64,000 nucleotides of DNA from Acinetobacter silvestris (GCF_002135235.1 NZ_NEGB01000003.1:186001-250000), one strand, 5' to 3'. Positions 18,127 to 29,605 are shown, counted from the first letter of the stretch. Numbers and translations: made by a program. Notes: generated by a model not told the origin, from the letters alone.

Positions 18127-18696
18127 ATGTTAGTTGCTGGTGTAGATGAAGCAGGGCGTGGACCTTTGGTTGGTTCTGTGGTTGCTGCTGCTGTGATTTT
18201 AGATCCCAATAATCCTATTGAAGGATTAAATGATTCTAAAAAACTCACTGAAAAAAAACGTGAAAAATTATTTAAAGAAATACAAGAAAAAGCCATTGCG
18301 TGGGCAATTGCGGAAGCATCGCATCTGGAAATTGATGAAATCAATATTTTACAAGCATCTTTACTTGCCATGCGCCGTGCAGTCGAAGCCTTAAAGGTTC
18401 CAGCTGAGCATGTGTTGGTGGATGGTAATAAGGTACCACAGGGCTTAGTGGTCAGCTGTGATGCTGTCGTGGGGGGGGATGCAATTCACGCTGAGATTAG
18501 TGCGGCGAGTATTTTAGCAAAAGTGACTCGTGATCATGACATGGTGGAGCTAGACAAGTTATATCCACAATATGGCTTTGCTCAACATAAAGGCTATCCG
18601 ACCAAAGCACATTTTGAGGCGATTGCCATACATGGTGTGATTGATCAGCATCGTCGCAGTTATGCACCCGTTAAAAGAGCATTAGGTTTGGAATAA
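18127..18696 (+). CDS. rnhB: Ribonuclease HII
   Basis: It cleaves the RNA strand of RNA-DNA hybrids and starts removal of single ribonucleotides from DNA. The 189 residues are a normal length. The catalytic motif [11 protein letters not shown] starts at residue 4. The further acidic residues are in [10 protein letters not shown] and in [23 protein letters not shown]. The C-terminal segment [14 protein letters not shown] is also typical. A terminator-like hairpin shared with csrA follows. Confidence 0.95.
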   Translation: MLVAGVDEAGRGPLVGSVVAAAVILDPNNPIEGLNDSKKLTEKKREKLFKEIQEKAIAWAIAEASHLEIDEINILQASLLAMRRAVEALKVPAEHVLVDGNKVPQGLVVSCDAVVGGDAIHAEISAASILAKVTRDHDMVELDKLYPQYGFAQHKGYPTKAHFEAIAIHGVIDQHRRSYAPVKRALGLE

Positions 18697-18724
18697 ACCT
18701 TAAAATTAGACTGAATGATAAATT

Positions 18725-18755
18725 TAAAGCGGCCTTTTGAGCCGCTTTATTTTTC
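18725..18755. terminator. Bidirectional terminator between rnhB and csrA
   Basis: TAAAGCGGC (18725-18733) pairs with GCCGCTTTA (18741-18749), with T residues after it on the plus strand and A/T-rich sequence on the other side. It can serve both converging genes. Confidence 0.8.
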
Positions 18756-18769
18756 AAAACTTAATAATC

Positions 18770-19024
18770 TCATCGATTATAGTTGTTTTGTGCCACATTA
18801 TCATCTTCGAAAGAAGGCTGATAATCTTGGTCAATATGTTGAAGATGCTCGTGCATGGCGCGTTCATGTTGAATGCGTTGGTAAATTTCTTCACGATGGA
18901 CAGAAACTTCTTTCGGTGCATTCACACCAATACGAACTTGATTGCCTTTGACACCAAGTACAGTAACACTGACTTGATCTCCAATCATTAATGTTTCTCC
19001 GACACGACGAGTCAGAATCAGCAT
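18770..19024 (-). CDS. csrA: Carbon storage regulator with extended tail
   Basis: CsrA is a dimeric RNA-binding protein that recognises GGA motifs in mRNA leaders and represses or activates translation. The first 52 residues are the canonical core ([35 protein letters not shown]). The protein continues to residue 84 with a polar tail rich in His, Asp, Glu and Asn, longer than the 61-residue E. coli protein. Extended CsrA tails are, to my knowledge, common in Moraxellaceae. AAGGAG precedes the start. It lies downstream of lysC and alaS on the same strand. Confidence 0.96.
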   Translation of the reverse strand: MLILTRRVGETLMIGDQVSVTVLGVKGNQVRIGVNAPKEVSVHREEIYQRIQHERAMHEHLQHIDQDYQPSFEDDNVAQNNYNR

Positions 19025-19188
19025 GTTTATCTCCTTGCTTAAACGCTAAACCTGCGATAGTTTTTTCAAAAAAGTGAAAGCAACAACCTCGGTATCAGAT
19101 GGAATCTTAACAGATAATTGTGATGAATTATGCAATTCTAACAGCTCTGTTCAGTTTTTCCAAAAAAACCTGTGGGTTTAATATAACA

Positions 19189-19228
19189 GAGCCACTATAA
19201 GAAAAACTATAGTGGCTCAGATTTTTTT
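19189..19228 (+). terminator. Hairpin with plus-strand T-run between csrA and lysC
   Basis: GAGCCACTATA (19189-19199) pairs with TATAGTGGCTC (19208-19218), then AGATTTTTTT. The T-run is on the plus strand, opposite to both neighbouring genes. It could end an antisense or small RNA from the csrA upstream region; on the minus strand it is only a hairpin. Confidence 0.55.
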
Positions 19229-19273
19229 ATTATTTGATATAAACTAATAAATCATTCAATAAAAGCTTAAAAA

Positions 19274-20554
19274 TTAAGCACGAACACTTGATTCGCCATG
19301 TTCACGGTCTAAACCAAAAGCGGTGTGAAGTGTACGTACAGCAAGTTCTAAGTAATTTTCTTCAATGATCACAGAAATCTTAATTTCTGAAGTCGAAATC
19401 ATCAAAATATTGATACCTTCACTTGCTAAAGCAGTAAACATTTTACTTGCAACACCTGCATGTGAGCGCATACCAACACCGACGATAGATACTTTGACAA
19501 TATCATCACGAGTGGCAACTTCACGTGCACCAATTTTTTGTGCTGTGTCTTCAAGAATTGCGGTAGCTTTTTTCAATTCACTGCGATTAACGGTGAAGGT
19601 GAAATCAGTGGTTCCATCTTCTTCAACATTTTGGATAATCATATCCACTTCAATGTTTGCATCACCAATCGGACATAAAATTTTAGCAGCGATACCTGGT
19701 TCATCCGGCACACCTAAAATAGTTAATTTAGCTTCGTCACGATTGAAAGCAATACCTGAGATAATAGGATTTTCCATGTTGTCTTCCGTTTCAGTGGTGA
19801 TTAGTGTCCCGACATTTTGTTTGAAATCTTCATCAAATGCGCCATCATCATCATTATCAAAACTCGATAATACACGTAAAGGCACTTGGTATTTTCCAGC
19901 AAATTCAACCGAACGAATTTGCAAGACCTTAGAGCCGAGAGATGCCATTTCAAGCATTTCCTCAAATGAAATACGATCAATTTTTTTAGCTTTTGGTGCA
20001 ACACGAGGGTCAGTGGTATAAACACCATCGACATCCGTGTAAATTTGGCATTCATCTGCTTTTAAAGCCGCTGCCAATGCAACACCTGAGGTATCAGAAC
20101 CACCACGACCTAAAGTCGTGGTGTTGCCATTACTATCAAAACCTTGGAAGCCTGCAACAACTATGACACGACCTGCATCTAAGTGACTGGTCATGACATC
20201 AGTATCAATCGATTCAATACGTGCTTTGGTAAATGCGCTGTCCGTTTTAATCCCGACTTGACGACCCGTTAAAGACTTAGCTTCGACACCAATTGAATTG
20301 AGCGCCATCGCTAACATTGAAATCGTGACCTGTTCCCCTGTAGACACCATTTGATCAAGTTCACGTGGGTCAGGGGTTTCGGTAATGGCTTTCGCTAAAG
20401 CAAGTAGACGATTGGTTTCGCCACTCATTGCAGAGACTACCACAACCACTTTGTGGCCGTGGTCATGCCAGCGCTTTATACGACGAGCAACATTTAAAAT
20501 GCGCTCGGGAGTACCCATAGAGGTACCACCATATTTTTGAACGATTAATGCCAT
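19274..20554 (-). CDS. lysC: Aspartate kinase
   Basis: It phosphorylates aspartate, the first step to lysine, threonine and methionine. The 426-residue protein begins MALIVQKYGGTSMG; a longer frame to 20632 would add 26 residues unlike the family and overlap alaS, so 20554 is chosen. The kinase domain (to about residue 245) carries GRGGSDTSGVALAAAL and TDVDGVYTTDPR. Two ACT domains follow (about 265-420) for feedback by amino acids. It lies between alaS and csrA on the same strand, the usual order in Acinetobacter and Pseudomonas. Confidence 0.96.
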   Translation of the reverse strand: MALIVQKYGGTSMGTPERILNVARRIKRWHDHGHKVVVVVSAMSGETNRLLALAKAITETPDPRELDQMVSTGEQVTISMLAMALNSIGVEAKSLTGRQVGIKTDSAFTKARIESIDTDVMTSHLDAGRVIVVAGFQGFDSNGNTTTLGRGGSDTSGVALAAALKADECQIYTDVDGVYTTDPRVAPKAKKIDRISFEEMLEMASLGSKVLQIRSVEFAGKYQVPLRVLSSFDNDDDGAFDEDFKQNVGTLITTETEDNMENPIISGIAFNRDEAKLTILGVPDEPGIAAKILCPIGDANIEVDMIIQNVEEDGTTDFTFTVNRSELKKATAILEDTAQKIGAREVATRDDIVKVSIVGVGMRSHAGVASKMFTALASEGINILMISTSEIKISVIIEENYLELAVRTLHTAFGLDREHGESSVRA

Positions 20555-20618
20555 AGTTGTTCCATAAAAGCCATAATCCTGAAGTACCTTTTCAGGATTC
20601 GTTACACAAAAAGTGAAG

Positions 20619-23297
20619 TTATTTTTGCTCAAGCCAAGCAGTTAAACCTGCCATCACTGGATCAAACTTCTCGTTAAGTGGCGCGCCACCTTGTGCTAAA
20701 TCAGGTTTACCACCACCTTTACCACCAAGTTCAGTAGCTAAGTGTTTGATGATGTCACCTGCTTTAATATTTGCAGTAAACTCTTTCGCTACAGATGCAA
20801 TCAGGCTCACTTTGTCACCATCGACACCTGCAAGAACGATTACTGCATTGTCTAATTTAGATTTCACACTGTCGTGTAAATTACGAAGGGACTTCGCATC
20901 TTGACCTTGAACAGTGGTAATGAGCGTTGAGCGAGTCGCAATCGTTTGAACTTGGCTTAAAAGTTCAGCAGATTGGAAATTCGCTAACTTTTGATTCAAT
21001 TGATCTATGTGTTTTTGCAGCTGATGTGCAGTTTCAACCATCGCTTCAACTTTTTCAACAGTCTGATTTTTTTGTGCTTTCAATAATGCATTGATGTGTT
21101 GAATATCTGCATCAGTTTTTTGCACGATGTCTAAAGCTTGAGTACCTGTAACGGCCTCAATACGACGTACGCCAGCAGCAACACCACCTTCAGATGTAAT
21201 TTTGAATAAACCAATATCACCAGTGCGTTTGACGTGAATACCGCCACACAGTTCAATGGAGAAGTTTTTATCTTCTTGGATTGAGCCCATAGAAAGTACA
21301 CGAACTTCGTCACCGTATTTTTCATCAAACAACATCATTGCACCTTTTTCTTTGGCTGCATCAATGTCTAAAAGTTCGGTTGAAACGGCTGTATTGGCAA
21401 TCACCTCGCGATTCACAATGCGTTCAACCTGTTGCAATTGCTCGAAAGTTACAGGTTGGTCATTGGCAAAGTCAAAGCGTAAAATATCGCTAGCAACCAA
21501 AGAACCTTTTTGTTGTACATGAGAACCTAAAACTTGACGTAGAGCCGCATGTAACAAATGTGTTGCAGAGTGATTGCGGGCAGTAGCTTCACGAATGTCC
21601 GCTTTTACAATGGCGTCAACACTTTGATTGGCTTTTAAGCTACCCATAGTCACGATACCTTGATGGACAAATGCACCACCAGATTTTTTGGTATCTTGAA
21701 CTTCAAAAATACCGGTATCGTTTTTGAAGAGACCTGTATCACCAATTTGACCACCACTTTCTGCATAGAAAGGCGTTTGGTTTAATACGATGAGGGCTTC
21801 ATCGCCTTCAGTGACTTCATCAACTTGTTCGCCATCTTTATAGATTGCAATGATTTGACCTTGACCTTGAGTTGCATCATAGCCATCAAATTGAGTTTCA
21901 CTCTCTACTTTAATGATACTGTTATAGTCAACGGTAAATTTACCCGCATCACGAGCACGTTGACGCTGAGCTGCCATTTCAACTTCAAAACCAGCTTGAT
22001 CAATTTCTAAATCACGTTCACGTGCAATGTCAGCGGTTAAGTCAGCTGGGAAACCATAAGTATCATAAAGTTTGAAAACTGTTTCACCAGGGATGATTTT
22101 GCCTTTTAGGTTACTCAATTCACCTTCAAGTAATTTCAAACCTTGTTCAAGTGTTTTAGCAAAAAGTTCTTCTTCACGAATTAAGGTTGCTTCAATCACA
22201 CTGCGACGTTCAACAAGTTCAGGGTATGCTTCACCCATAACTTCAATCAGCGGTTGCAACATTTTGTAGAAGAATGTACCTGTAGCACCCATTTTGTTAC
22301 CGTGGCGAACTGCGCGACGAATAATGCGACGTAATACATAACCACGGCCTTCATTGGATGCATTTACGCCATCAGCAATCAGGAAGCAGCACGAACGTGC
22401 ATGATCAGCAACGACTTTTAATGAAGCAGGATAGTCTACAAGGCTATTTTTTTCTTTGGCTTCAGCTTCAAGAGCTGATGCATCAAAACCAATAATGTCG
22501 GTCGATGCTTTTAATAAGTGTTGGAACAAGTCAATTTCATAGTTTGAATTAACATGTTGCAGTACAGCAGAAATACGTTCTAAGCCCATACCTGTATCGA
22601 CAGAAGGGGCGGGTAAAGCATGTAACACACCATCAGCAGTACGGTTGAACTGCATGAAGACGTTGTTCCAGATTTCAATGAAACGGTCGCCATCTTCTTC
22701 AGGTGTGCCAGGTAAGCCACCCCAGATGTGGTCGCCATGGTCAAAGAAGATTTCTGAACAAGGACCACAAGGACCAGTGTCACCCATTGCCCAGAAGTTA
22801 TCAGACGCGTATTTTTCGCCTTTGTTATCACCAATACGGATAATACGATCTGCGGCTAAACCAATCTCTTTATTCCAAATGTCGAAGGCTTCATCATCGG
22901 TATGATAAACCGTGGCATAGAGTTTATCTTTAGGCAGTGCTAACCATTCATTACCGGTTAAAAAGTCCCAAGCAAACTTGATGGCATCACGTTTAAAGTA
23001 ATCGCCAAAAGAAAAGTTACCCAGCATTTCGAAGAAAGTGTGGTGACGTGCTGTATATCCGACATTATCTAAGTCGTTATGTTTACCACCAGCACGAACA
23101 CATTTTTGTGATGTTGTTGCACGAACATAATCACGTTTTTCTAAGCCAAGGAAGCAGTCTTTAAACTGGTTCATACCTGCATTGGTAAACAGCAAAGTAG
23201 GGTCGTTGGCGGGTACAAGTGAACTCGACGCGACACGTGTATGCCCTTGCGATTCAAAGTAACGCAAAAAAGCTTCACGTATTTCAGCAGTTGTCAT
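20619..23297 (-). CDS. alaS: Alanyl-tRNA synthetase
   Basis: It charges tRNA-Ala. The 892-residue protein starts [14 protein letters not shown]; seven extra upstream codons (to 23318) are open but atypical. The class II core holds [27 protein letters not shown] and the [17 protein letters not shown] motif 3 segment. The editing domain has the zinc motif [12 protein letters not shown] and the distal CGGIHV. The C-Ala region ends in [15 protein letters not shown]. lysC follows on the same strand. Confidence 0.97.
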   Translation of the reverse strand: MTTAEIREAFLRYFESQGHTRVASSSLVPANDPTLLFTNAGMNQFKDCFLGLEKRDYVRATTSQKCVRAGGKHNDLDNVGYTARHHTFFEMLGNFSFGDYFKRDAIKFAWDFLTGNEWLALPKDKLYATVYHTDDEAFDIWNKEIGLAADRIIRIGDNKGEKYASDNFWAMGDTGPCGPCSEIFFDHGDHIWGGLPGTPEEDGDRFIEIWNNVFMQFNRTADGVLHALPAPSVDTGMGLERISAVLQHVNSNYEIDLFQHLLKASTDIIGFDASALEAEAKEKNSLVDYPASLKVVADHARSCCFLIADGVNASNEGRGYVLRRIIRRAVRHGNKMGATGTFFYKMLQPLIEVMGEAYPELVERRSVIEATLIREEELFAKTLEQGLKLLEGELSNLKGKIIPGETVFKLYDTYGFPADLTADIARERDLEIDQAGFEVEMAAQRQRARDAGKFTVDYNSIIKVESETQFDGYDATQGQGQIIAIYKDGEQVDEVTEGDEALIVLNQTPFYAESGGQIGDTGLFKNDTGIFEVQDTKKSGGAFVHQGIVTMGSLKANQSVDAIVKADIREATARNHSATHLLHAALRQVLGSHVQQKGSLVASDILRFDFANDQPVTFEQLQQVERIVNREVIANTAVSTELLDIDAAKEKGAMMLFDEKYGDEVRVLSMGSIQEDKNFSIELCGGIHVKRTGDIGLFKITSEGGVAAGVRRIEAVTGTQALDIVQKTDADIQHINALLKAQKNQTVEKVEAMVETAHQLQKHIDQLNQKLANFQSAELLSQVQTIATRSTLITTVQGQDAKSLRNLHDSVKSKLDNAVIVLAGVDGDKVSLIASVAKEFTANIKAGDIIKHLATELGGKGGGKPDLAQGGAPLNEKFDPVMAGLTAWLEQK

Positions 23298-23785
23298 AAA
23301 ACGAGTACTCACAACCAAGTCACTCCTTAATTTTCGTATTGGCTAAAAGCATACTAACTGAGTCTAATCATGTTTGCTCGCTTAGTATGCGCGGCTTAAT
23401 TTTTAAAAAACGCCAAATTATAACGGAAAAAGCCTGATCCACCAATGATTTTAAGCTGAATTAATGACAATTCTAATAATTTGAATTTAGTACTTTAGTT
23501 TAAGCTTTAGCAGAAAAATTAACATCTTAATGCATTCTTTATACTGCATGGATGAATTTAGGTGCTTCATAGAAATTGTTGATGAAAAATTTAAAAACAT
23601 GAATGGTTGATGATTATTTTATGTGAACGTTAAAGTCAAATATTTATTACTGAGTCGAATTTTAATCAATTCAGCAATAAACATAAGATATTTACATTCT
23701 GATTTAGCAAATTATAGCGGTCATAAACATAAATCCGATAACATATAGGCAGTGTTAAAAATAATGCTTTTCACATAAAGGACAA
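23298..23785. other. Divergent intergenic region between alaS and the GAPDH-like gene
   Basis: About 490 A/T-rich bases that must hold two divergent promoters. No open frame, tRNA-like fold or strong palindrome was recognised. Confidence 0.5.
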
Positions 23786-24814
23786 ATGATGCAACGAGTG
23801 GCGATAAATGGATTCGGGCGAATTGGGCGAAACGTATTACGAGCTTGGTTTGAAAATCCAAAGAACTTCCATTTTGAAATCGTTGCGATTAACGATATTG
23901 CTGATGTTGAAACCTTAGTACATTTATTTAAATATGACTCAACGCATGGTCGGTTTAATGGAAAGGTCAATGTCGTTCAAGAAAATGAACACATTTATAT
24001 GCAAATAGAAGCAGCACAAACCCAATTAAAAGTACAAGTTTTGTGTGTGGAAGATCCTGAATTATTGCCTTGGAATATCTTGGGTATCGACCTTGTTTTA
24101 GAATGTACAGGTTTATTTCGATCTAGAGTTGCAGCCACTAAACATATAAGAGCAGGGGCGAAACGCGTCATCATTGGTGCAGCTCCGTTTGATACGGTCG
24201 ATGCAGCAATTGTGTACGGTGTAAATCATCATGAAGTTCAAGCCAGTGATCAAATTATTTCAGGTGTTTCATGTACGACCCAAGCCTTAGTTCCATTGGT
24301 TAAAATTATTGATGATGCTTTTGGTATAGATACCGCATTAATGACCGAAATTCATGCAGTCACAGCCGATCAATCCGTTTTAGACCATGCGCATCGTGAT
24401 TTACGTCGTGCGCGAGCATCAGGGCACAATATTATTCCAACAACATCTTCTGCTTTGGGGGCTTTAAAACAAGTGATGCCAAAAATGGAAGGTCGTATTG
24501 ACGGTTATTCCATACGTGTTCCAACCATTAATGTAGCGGCCATTGATTTAACTTTTATTTCTCAGTCGCGTATTACAGTGCATTTAATTAATGAAGCGCT
24601 GATCAAAGCGGCTGCTGTGGATTATGCTGAAATTATGTCAGTTACAGAAGAGCCACTCGTCTCGAGTGATTTTAATCATTCACCTTATTCTTTGATTGTC
24701 GATTTAACTCAAACCATGGTGGTTGGGCAGCAAGCGAAGGTATTTGCTTGGTATGATAATGAGTGGGGGTATGCAAACCGATTACTGGATTTATCTGAAT
24801 CTTTTTATTTTTGA
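23786..24814 (+). CDS. Glyceraldehyde-3-phosphate / erythrose-4-phosphate dehydrogenase family enzyme
   Basis: The 342-residue protein has the NAD-binding start VAINGFGRIGRNVLRAW, the active Cys in SCTTQ, the catalytic His in EIHAVTADQ, and YDNEWGYANRL near the end. In GAPDH the active-site motif is SCTTN; Gln in place of Asn is unusual. The segments DQSVLDHAHRDLRRARAS and PLVSSDFNHSPYSLIVD resemble E4P dehydrogenase (Epd, vitamin B6 synthesis) more than glycolytic GAPDH. Both roles remain possible. AAAGGAC precedes two ATGs (23786, 23789); either may be used. A small frameshifted gene follows. Confidence 0.85.
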   Translation: MMQRVAINGFGRIGRNVLRAWFENPKNFHFEIVAINDIADVETLVHLFKYDSTHGRFNGKVNVVQENEHIYMQIEAAQTQLKVQVLCVEDPELLPWNILGIDLVLECTGLFRSRVAATKHIRAGAKRVIIGAAPFDTVDAAIVYGVNHHEVQASDQIISGVSCTTQALVPLVKIIDDAFGIDTALMTEIHAVTADQSVLDHAHRDLRRARASGHNIIPTTSSALGALKQVMPKMEGRIDGYSIRVPTINVAAIDLTFISQSRITVHLINEALIKAAAVDYAEIMSVTEEPLVSSDFNHSPYSLIVDLTQTMVVGQQAKVFAWYDNEWGYANRLLDLSESFYF

Positions 24815-24879
24815 TAGATTGGATTATTATTTTAAAATAATTTTACAAGCTAGGGCACTGTAACCTAGAGGAGACGAAT

Positions 24880-25181
24880 ATGACGTCTGTAATATTGGGT
24901 ATGATCTTACTCTACGCTGCGGTTGTTTTTTAGTATGGCAGTTGGGATTATTAAATAAAGAGCAAAAGCAATTGGCGCAAATGATGGGAGAGGAAGACTC
25001 TCGTATTGTTGCGCAGGAAGAGCATCTAAAAAGAACCTTGGAAATTATGCAAGATCTCGCAAAAAAAATGCACATGCAACAAGAGGTTTTGGATAGAACG
25101 ACAGCGAAATTGAGTCAGATAGAGTTACAGAATGCTGAACTGATTCAAATATTACAAAATAGTTCTTCAAACCTGAGATAA
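24880..25181 (+). pseudogene. Frameshifted small membrane-anchored coiled-coil protein
   Basis: A good ribosome site GAGGAG precedes ATG at 24880. This frame gives MTSVILGMILLYAAVVF, a hydrophobic anchor, then stops at TAG (24931) directly after a run of six T. One extra T would join it to the frame that runs to 25181 (VWQLGLLNKEQKQLAQMM..., then a heptad-rich helix EEHLKRTLEIMQDLAKKM...). The restored protein would be about 99 residues: one membrane helix and a coiled coil. No family is recognised. Either the gene is broken, the run was misread, or ribosomes slip. A TTG at 24942 in the second frame lacks a ribosome site. Confidence 0.6.
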
Positions 25182-25384
25182 AACGATTGTTTTAAAACAG
25201 ATTTTGAGCGGTGGTTATTATTTTAGATATTATTTCTGAGGTTTAATCAAAGAAGGTTTGTAGAAAATCATTGTTTTTGATAGGGAATTTATGATATTAG
25301 CTTGGCGTAGATAAACAAGAAAGATTTCTATTTTTTTCTTAAAAAGTCTAATGCACAGTGCTGACTATCGTGCTAAAATAAGAG

Positions 25385-25408
25385 AAATCGGGTGTGCTCC
25401 CGATTTTT
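25385..25408 (+). terminator. Hairpin with T-run just before hisZ
   Basis: AAATCGGG pairs with CCCGATTT around TGTGCT, followed by T residues, ending 45 bases before hisZ. A TAAAAT hexamer at 25374-25379 would start transcription at the hairpin itself. It may terminate upstream transcripts or act in the hisZ leader. Confidence 0.65.
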
Positions 25409-25452
25409 TTATGCGGATTATTTCCGCGCTGACAAGAATTTAGGTTTACAAC

Positions 25453-26619
25453 ATGCCCATTTCAGAGACATGGTTATTACCAGATGGTGTAGCTGATGTA
25501 TTACCAGAACAGGCGCAAGTGATTGAAACTTTGCGTCGTGACGCACTAGATTTCCTCGCATCCCGAGGTTATCAATTGGTGTACACGCCATTTATCGAAT
25601 ACATTGAATCTCTATCTTCTCTTTCAGAATCAAATCAAGATTTAGACTTAGCCACTTTTAAAGTCATCGACCAACTTTCAGGCCGTTTACTGGGTGTCCG
25701 TGCCGATATGACACCACAAGTGGCTCGTATTGATGCACATGTACATCAAGTACAAGGTGTGGCACGTTACTGTTATGCAGGAACGGTTTTACATACGAAA
25801 CCTCAAGGGTTTAATACCACACGTGCACCACTCCAATTGGGTGCAGAGTTATTTGGTTCAGACAGTATTGATGCCGATGTCGAAATGGTCGACCTCATGC
25901 TGAATCTAATCAAAACAGTTGGTTTGGTTGATGGTATTCATCTTGATTTAGGACATGTTGGTTTATTCCGCAGTTTAGTGAAACATGCAGGCTTAAGCCG
26001 AGCAGTTGAAAAGCAATTGTCGGATATCTATCAGCGTAAAGCATTGCCAGAACTTGCAGAATTTACTCAAACATTGAAGTTCGGCTCAGATTTCTATGCA
26101 TTAGGACGTTATTCAAGTGATCTTAATGCATTACAAACACATTTAAGTGCAGCAATATTGGCAGATGATGCATTTAAATTGGCATTTGATGCGTTGCAAA
26201 CCACACAAACTGAAATTCAGGCACGCTGGCCGAATCTCCACATTGGAATTGATGTGGTGGAATTACGTTCATACCATTATCACACTGGCTTAATGTATGC
26301 TGTGTATGCACCAAACCGTGCTGCACCATTAGCTCAAGGTGGTCGTTATGATGGTATTGGCGAACATTTCGGTCGTGCGCGACCTGCAACAGGCTTTAGT
26401 TGCGACTTATATGCACTTAGCGCAGGCCAGTTTAAGCAAACGACGATTGTGGTTGCGCCTAAAGGTACATCGCATGATTTGCTTGATGCAATTGCTCAAG
26501 TTCGTTTACAAGGCTTAGGCTTGATTCAGTTATTGGGTAATGATGATTTCAATTCAATTCCTCATGCAACACATCAATTGGTGAACGTTGCAGGTGAATG
26601 GAAAGTCGAACAGATTTAA
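25453..26619 (+). CDS. hisZ: ATP phosphoribosyltransferase regulatory subunit
   Basis: HisZ is a histidyl-tRNA-synthetase-like protein without charging activity. It joins the short catalytic subunit HisG-S to form the histidine-feedback-regulated first enzyme of histidine synthesis. The 388 residues keep class II synthetase segments (PFIEYIESL, VRADMTPQVARIDAH, GGRYDGIGEHFGRARPATGF) but lack the anticodon-binding C-domain. hisG is not in the window. purA follows 69 bases later on the same strand, as in many gammaproteobacteria. Confidence 0.93.
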   Translation: MPISETWLLPDGVADVLPEQAQVIETLRRDALDFLASRGYQLVYTPFIEYIESLSSLSESNQDLDLATFKVIDQLSGRLLGVRADMTPQVARIDAHVHQVQGVARYCYAGTVLHTKPQGFNTTRAPLQLGAELFGSDSIDADVEMVDLMLNLIKTVGLVDGIHLDLGHVGLFRSLVKHAGLSRAVEKQLSDIYQRKALPELAEFTQTLKFGSDFYALGRYSSDLNALQTHLSAAILADDAFKLAFDALQTTQTEIQARWPNLHIGIDVVELRSYHYHTGLMYAVYAPNRAAPLAQGGRYDGIGEHFGRARPATGFSCDLYALSAGQFKQTTIVVAPKGTSHDLLDAIAQVRLQGLGLIQLLGNDDFNSIPHATHQLVNVAGEWKVEQI

Positions 26620-26673
26620 TGACGTGAATTAGTTTCAAGTGACTAATTTAAGTTTTCAATTTTAACAGCATGA

Positions 26674-28008
<1,335 letters not shown>

Positions 28009-28024
28009 GCATTGATGTTAAAAG

Positions 28025-28047
28025 AGCTCCTTCGGGAGCTTTTTTTA
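28025..28047 (+). terminator. Rho-independent terminator after purA
   Basis: AGCTCC and GGAGCT around a stable TTCG tetraloop, followed by seven T residues. Confidence 0.93.
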
Positions 28048-28279
28048 TGCTCAATTAAAAATAATCATACTTTAAGTTGGATTTAATTAGCATTTAAAAC
28101 TCTATTGGAGTCGGTATTTCCATTTTAAGTCATTAAATTTATTTAAAATAAGTTTTGATGTGTGAAATATTTTTTAGATGAGAGATATCTTTCAAGACTA
28201 AAGTTGCATGTTGAATTACTTTGTAGCAGACTCCTGCTTGTTAAAATACAAAGAGAAAATAAGGATATGAGTAAAGTAA

Positions 28280-28585
28280 ATGCATAAGAATATCTCAGGA
28301 ACGATGTTTTATTCCTTACTTTTTGCAATAGGTGGAGCACCAACCATTGCTATGCTAATTATCACAGCGCAAACCAATGATCCAGATGTGATTAACACTG
28401 CGCTACTTGGTCTGAGTGTGATTATTGCTTGTATTTTGGTTCCTGTTATTTTAATTCAAAATGCTTTTTTGTTTTATAAAAGAAAAAGTATGCAGCTCGA
28501 AGAAAATATCAAGCCTTTATGTCATATTTATTTGGGATTAAATGTGCTGTGTCTGGTTTATTGGTTATATATTCAGTTCTTTTAA
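28280..28585 (+). CDS. Small membrane protein of unknown function
   Basis: A 101-residue protein with three hydrophobic segments (about residues 9-28, 42-66 and 79-100), so it is probably an inner-membrane protein. AAGGA lies 15 bases upstream, rather far, and an overlapping six-codon frame starts in between, so the start is not certain. No family is recognised. The gene stands alone between purA and an M48 protease gene. Confidence 0.6.
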   Translation: MHKNISGTMFYSLLFAIGGAPTIAMLIITAQTNDPDVINTALLGLSVIIACILVPVILIQNAFLFYKRKSMQLEENIKPLCHIYLGLNVLCLVYWLYIQFF

Positions 28586-28700
28586 TTGAGTAATGATTAC
28601 ATAATTGCTATGAATATGAAGCAATAACTAATTTATGGGTAGAAATCAATTGGATATAATCGCCTTAATTATAGATGTGTATGTTTGGAAGATATAAATA

Positions 28701-29477
28701 ATGAATAAAAATTTACTATTCAGTGTGTGTGCAGTGACAGCAGTTTCAATATCTGGTTGTACCACAATTGCAGATATGGCAGGAGCAGATTCAGCCACGT
28801 TGAATGTTGCAGCAGCTCAAGGTTTTAATAAAACGGTTCAAGAGGCGCAGGGTAATAAAACTTTAGATACTAGCTCATCGACTTATCAGCGAATTAATGC
28901 TGTATTTAATCGTTTAAAACCTTATGCAGACCAAGTGAATCAAACTGGTCAAAAATTTAATTGGCAACTGGCAGTGCTTAAATCAGATCAAGTGAATGCT
29001 TATGTTGCACCGGGTGGTAAGGTTGTGTTCTATACTGGTATTGTGAATAAGCTTAACCTCACTGATGCTGAAATTGCTGCGGTGATGGGGCATGAAATGA
29101 TTCATGCTTTAGAAGAACATTCAAAAAATAAAATTGGAGCTCAAGCACTGACAGATTTGGCTTTAAATGTTGGTTTAGGTTATGCGGGTGGTAATGTTGG
29201 GCAGCTCGGAACGGCAGCTGCACAATTAGGGAGTCAGATTGGGGTGGGTTTACCTTATTCACGTAGTCTGGAAAGTCGTGCAGACCAAGGTGGCTTAATG
29301 TTGATGGCTCGTGCTGGTTATAACCCACAAGCGGCTATCACGCTGTGGGAGAAAATGAACAAGCTTGATGGTGCGAGTGGATCATCTTTCTTATCTACTC
29401 ACCCATCAAATTCTCAGCGTATTGATGCGATGCGTAAAAATTTAGCAGCAGCTCAAGCAATTTATAACAAGCGTTAA
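28701..29477 (+). CDS. M48-family metalloprotease lipoprotein (LoiP-like)
   Basis: A 258-residue zinc protease anchored by lipid. The signal peptide ends in the lipobox SGC (Cys near residue 20). The active site HEMIH is near residue 131 with the downstream SLESRADQGGLMLMARAGYNP segment supplying the third ligand, and HPSNSQRIDAM near the C-terminus is typical. The length fits the short YggG/LoiP type, which degrades faulty envelope proteins at the outer membrane. A terminator follows. Confidence 0.9.
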   Translation: MNKNLLFSVCAVTAVSISGCTTIADMAGADSATLNVAAAQGFNKTVQEAQGNKTLDTSSSTYQRINAVFNRLKPYADQVNQTGQKFNWQLAVLKSDQVNAYVAPGGKVVFYTGIVNKLNLTDAEIAAVMGHEMIHALEEHSKNKIGAQALTDLALNVGLGYAGGNVGQLGTAAAQLGSQIGVGLPYSRSLESRADQGGLMLMARAGYNPQAAITLWEKMNKLDGASGSSFLSTHPSNSQRIDAMRKNLAAAQAIYNKR

Positions 29478-29492
29478 TAAGCAGTTATGTTT

Positions 29493-29523
29493 AAAAAAGG
29501 ATGCGATAAGCATCCTTTTTTTT
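29493..29523 (+). terminator. Rho-independent terminator after the M48 gene
   Basis: AAAAAAGGATGC pairs with GCATCCTTTTTT around a short GATAA loop. Confidence 0.9.
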
Positions 29524-29605
29524 ATAATTTTTTTGATTTTGAAAATCATAAATTATTTGTGACAGGTGAAGCAGTGCTTCACCTTAACAGGTAATTGAGA
29601 AATAT

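Noticed and set aside
19365..20021. A 218-codon open frame opposite to lysC
   Set aside because: It lies wholly antisense inside a well-defined gene and has no ribosome site or family resemblance.
24922..24933. Classical programmed -1 frameshift site
   Set aside because: The A-site TTT can re-pair after slipping, but the P-site GTT would have to pair with TGT, so the X_XXY_YYZ rule is not met. Slippage is left as one of three explanations.
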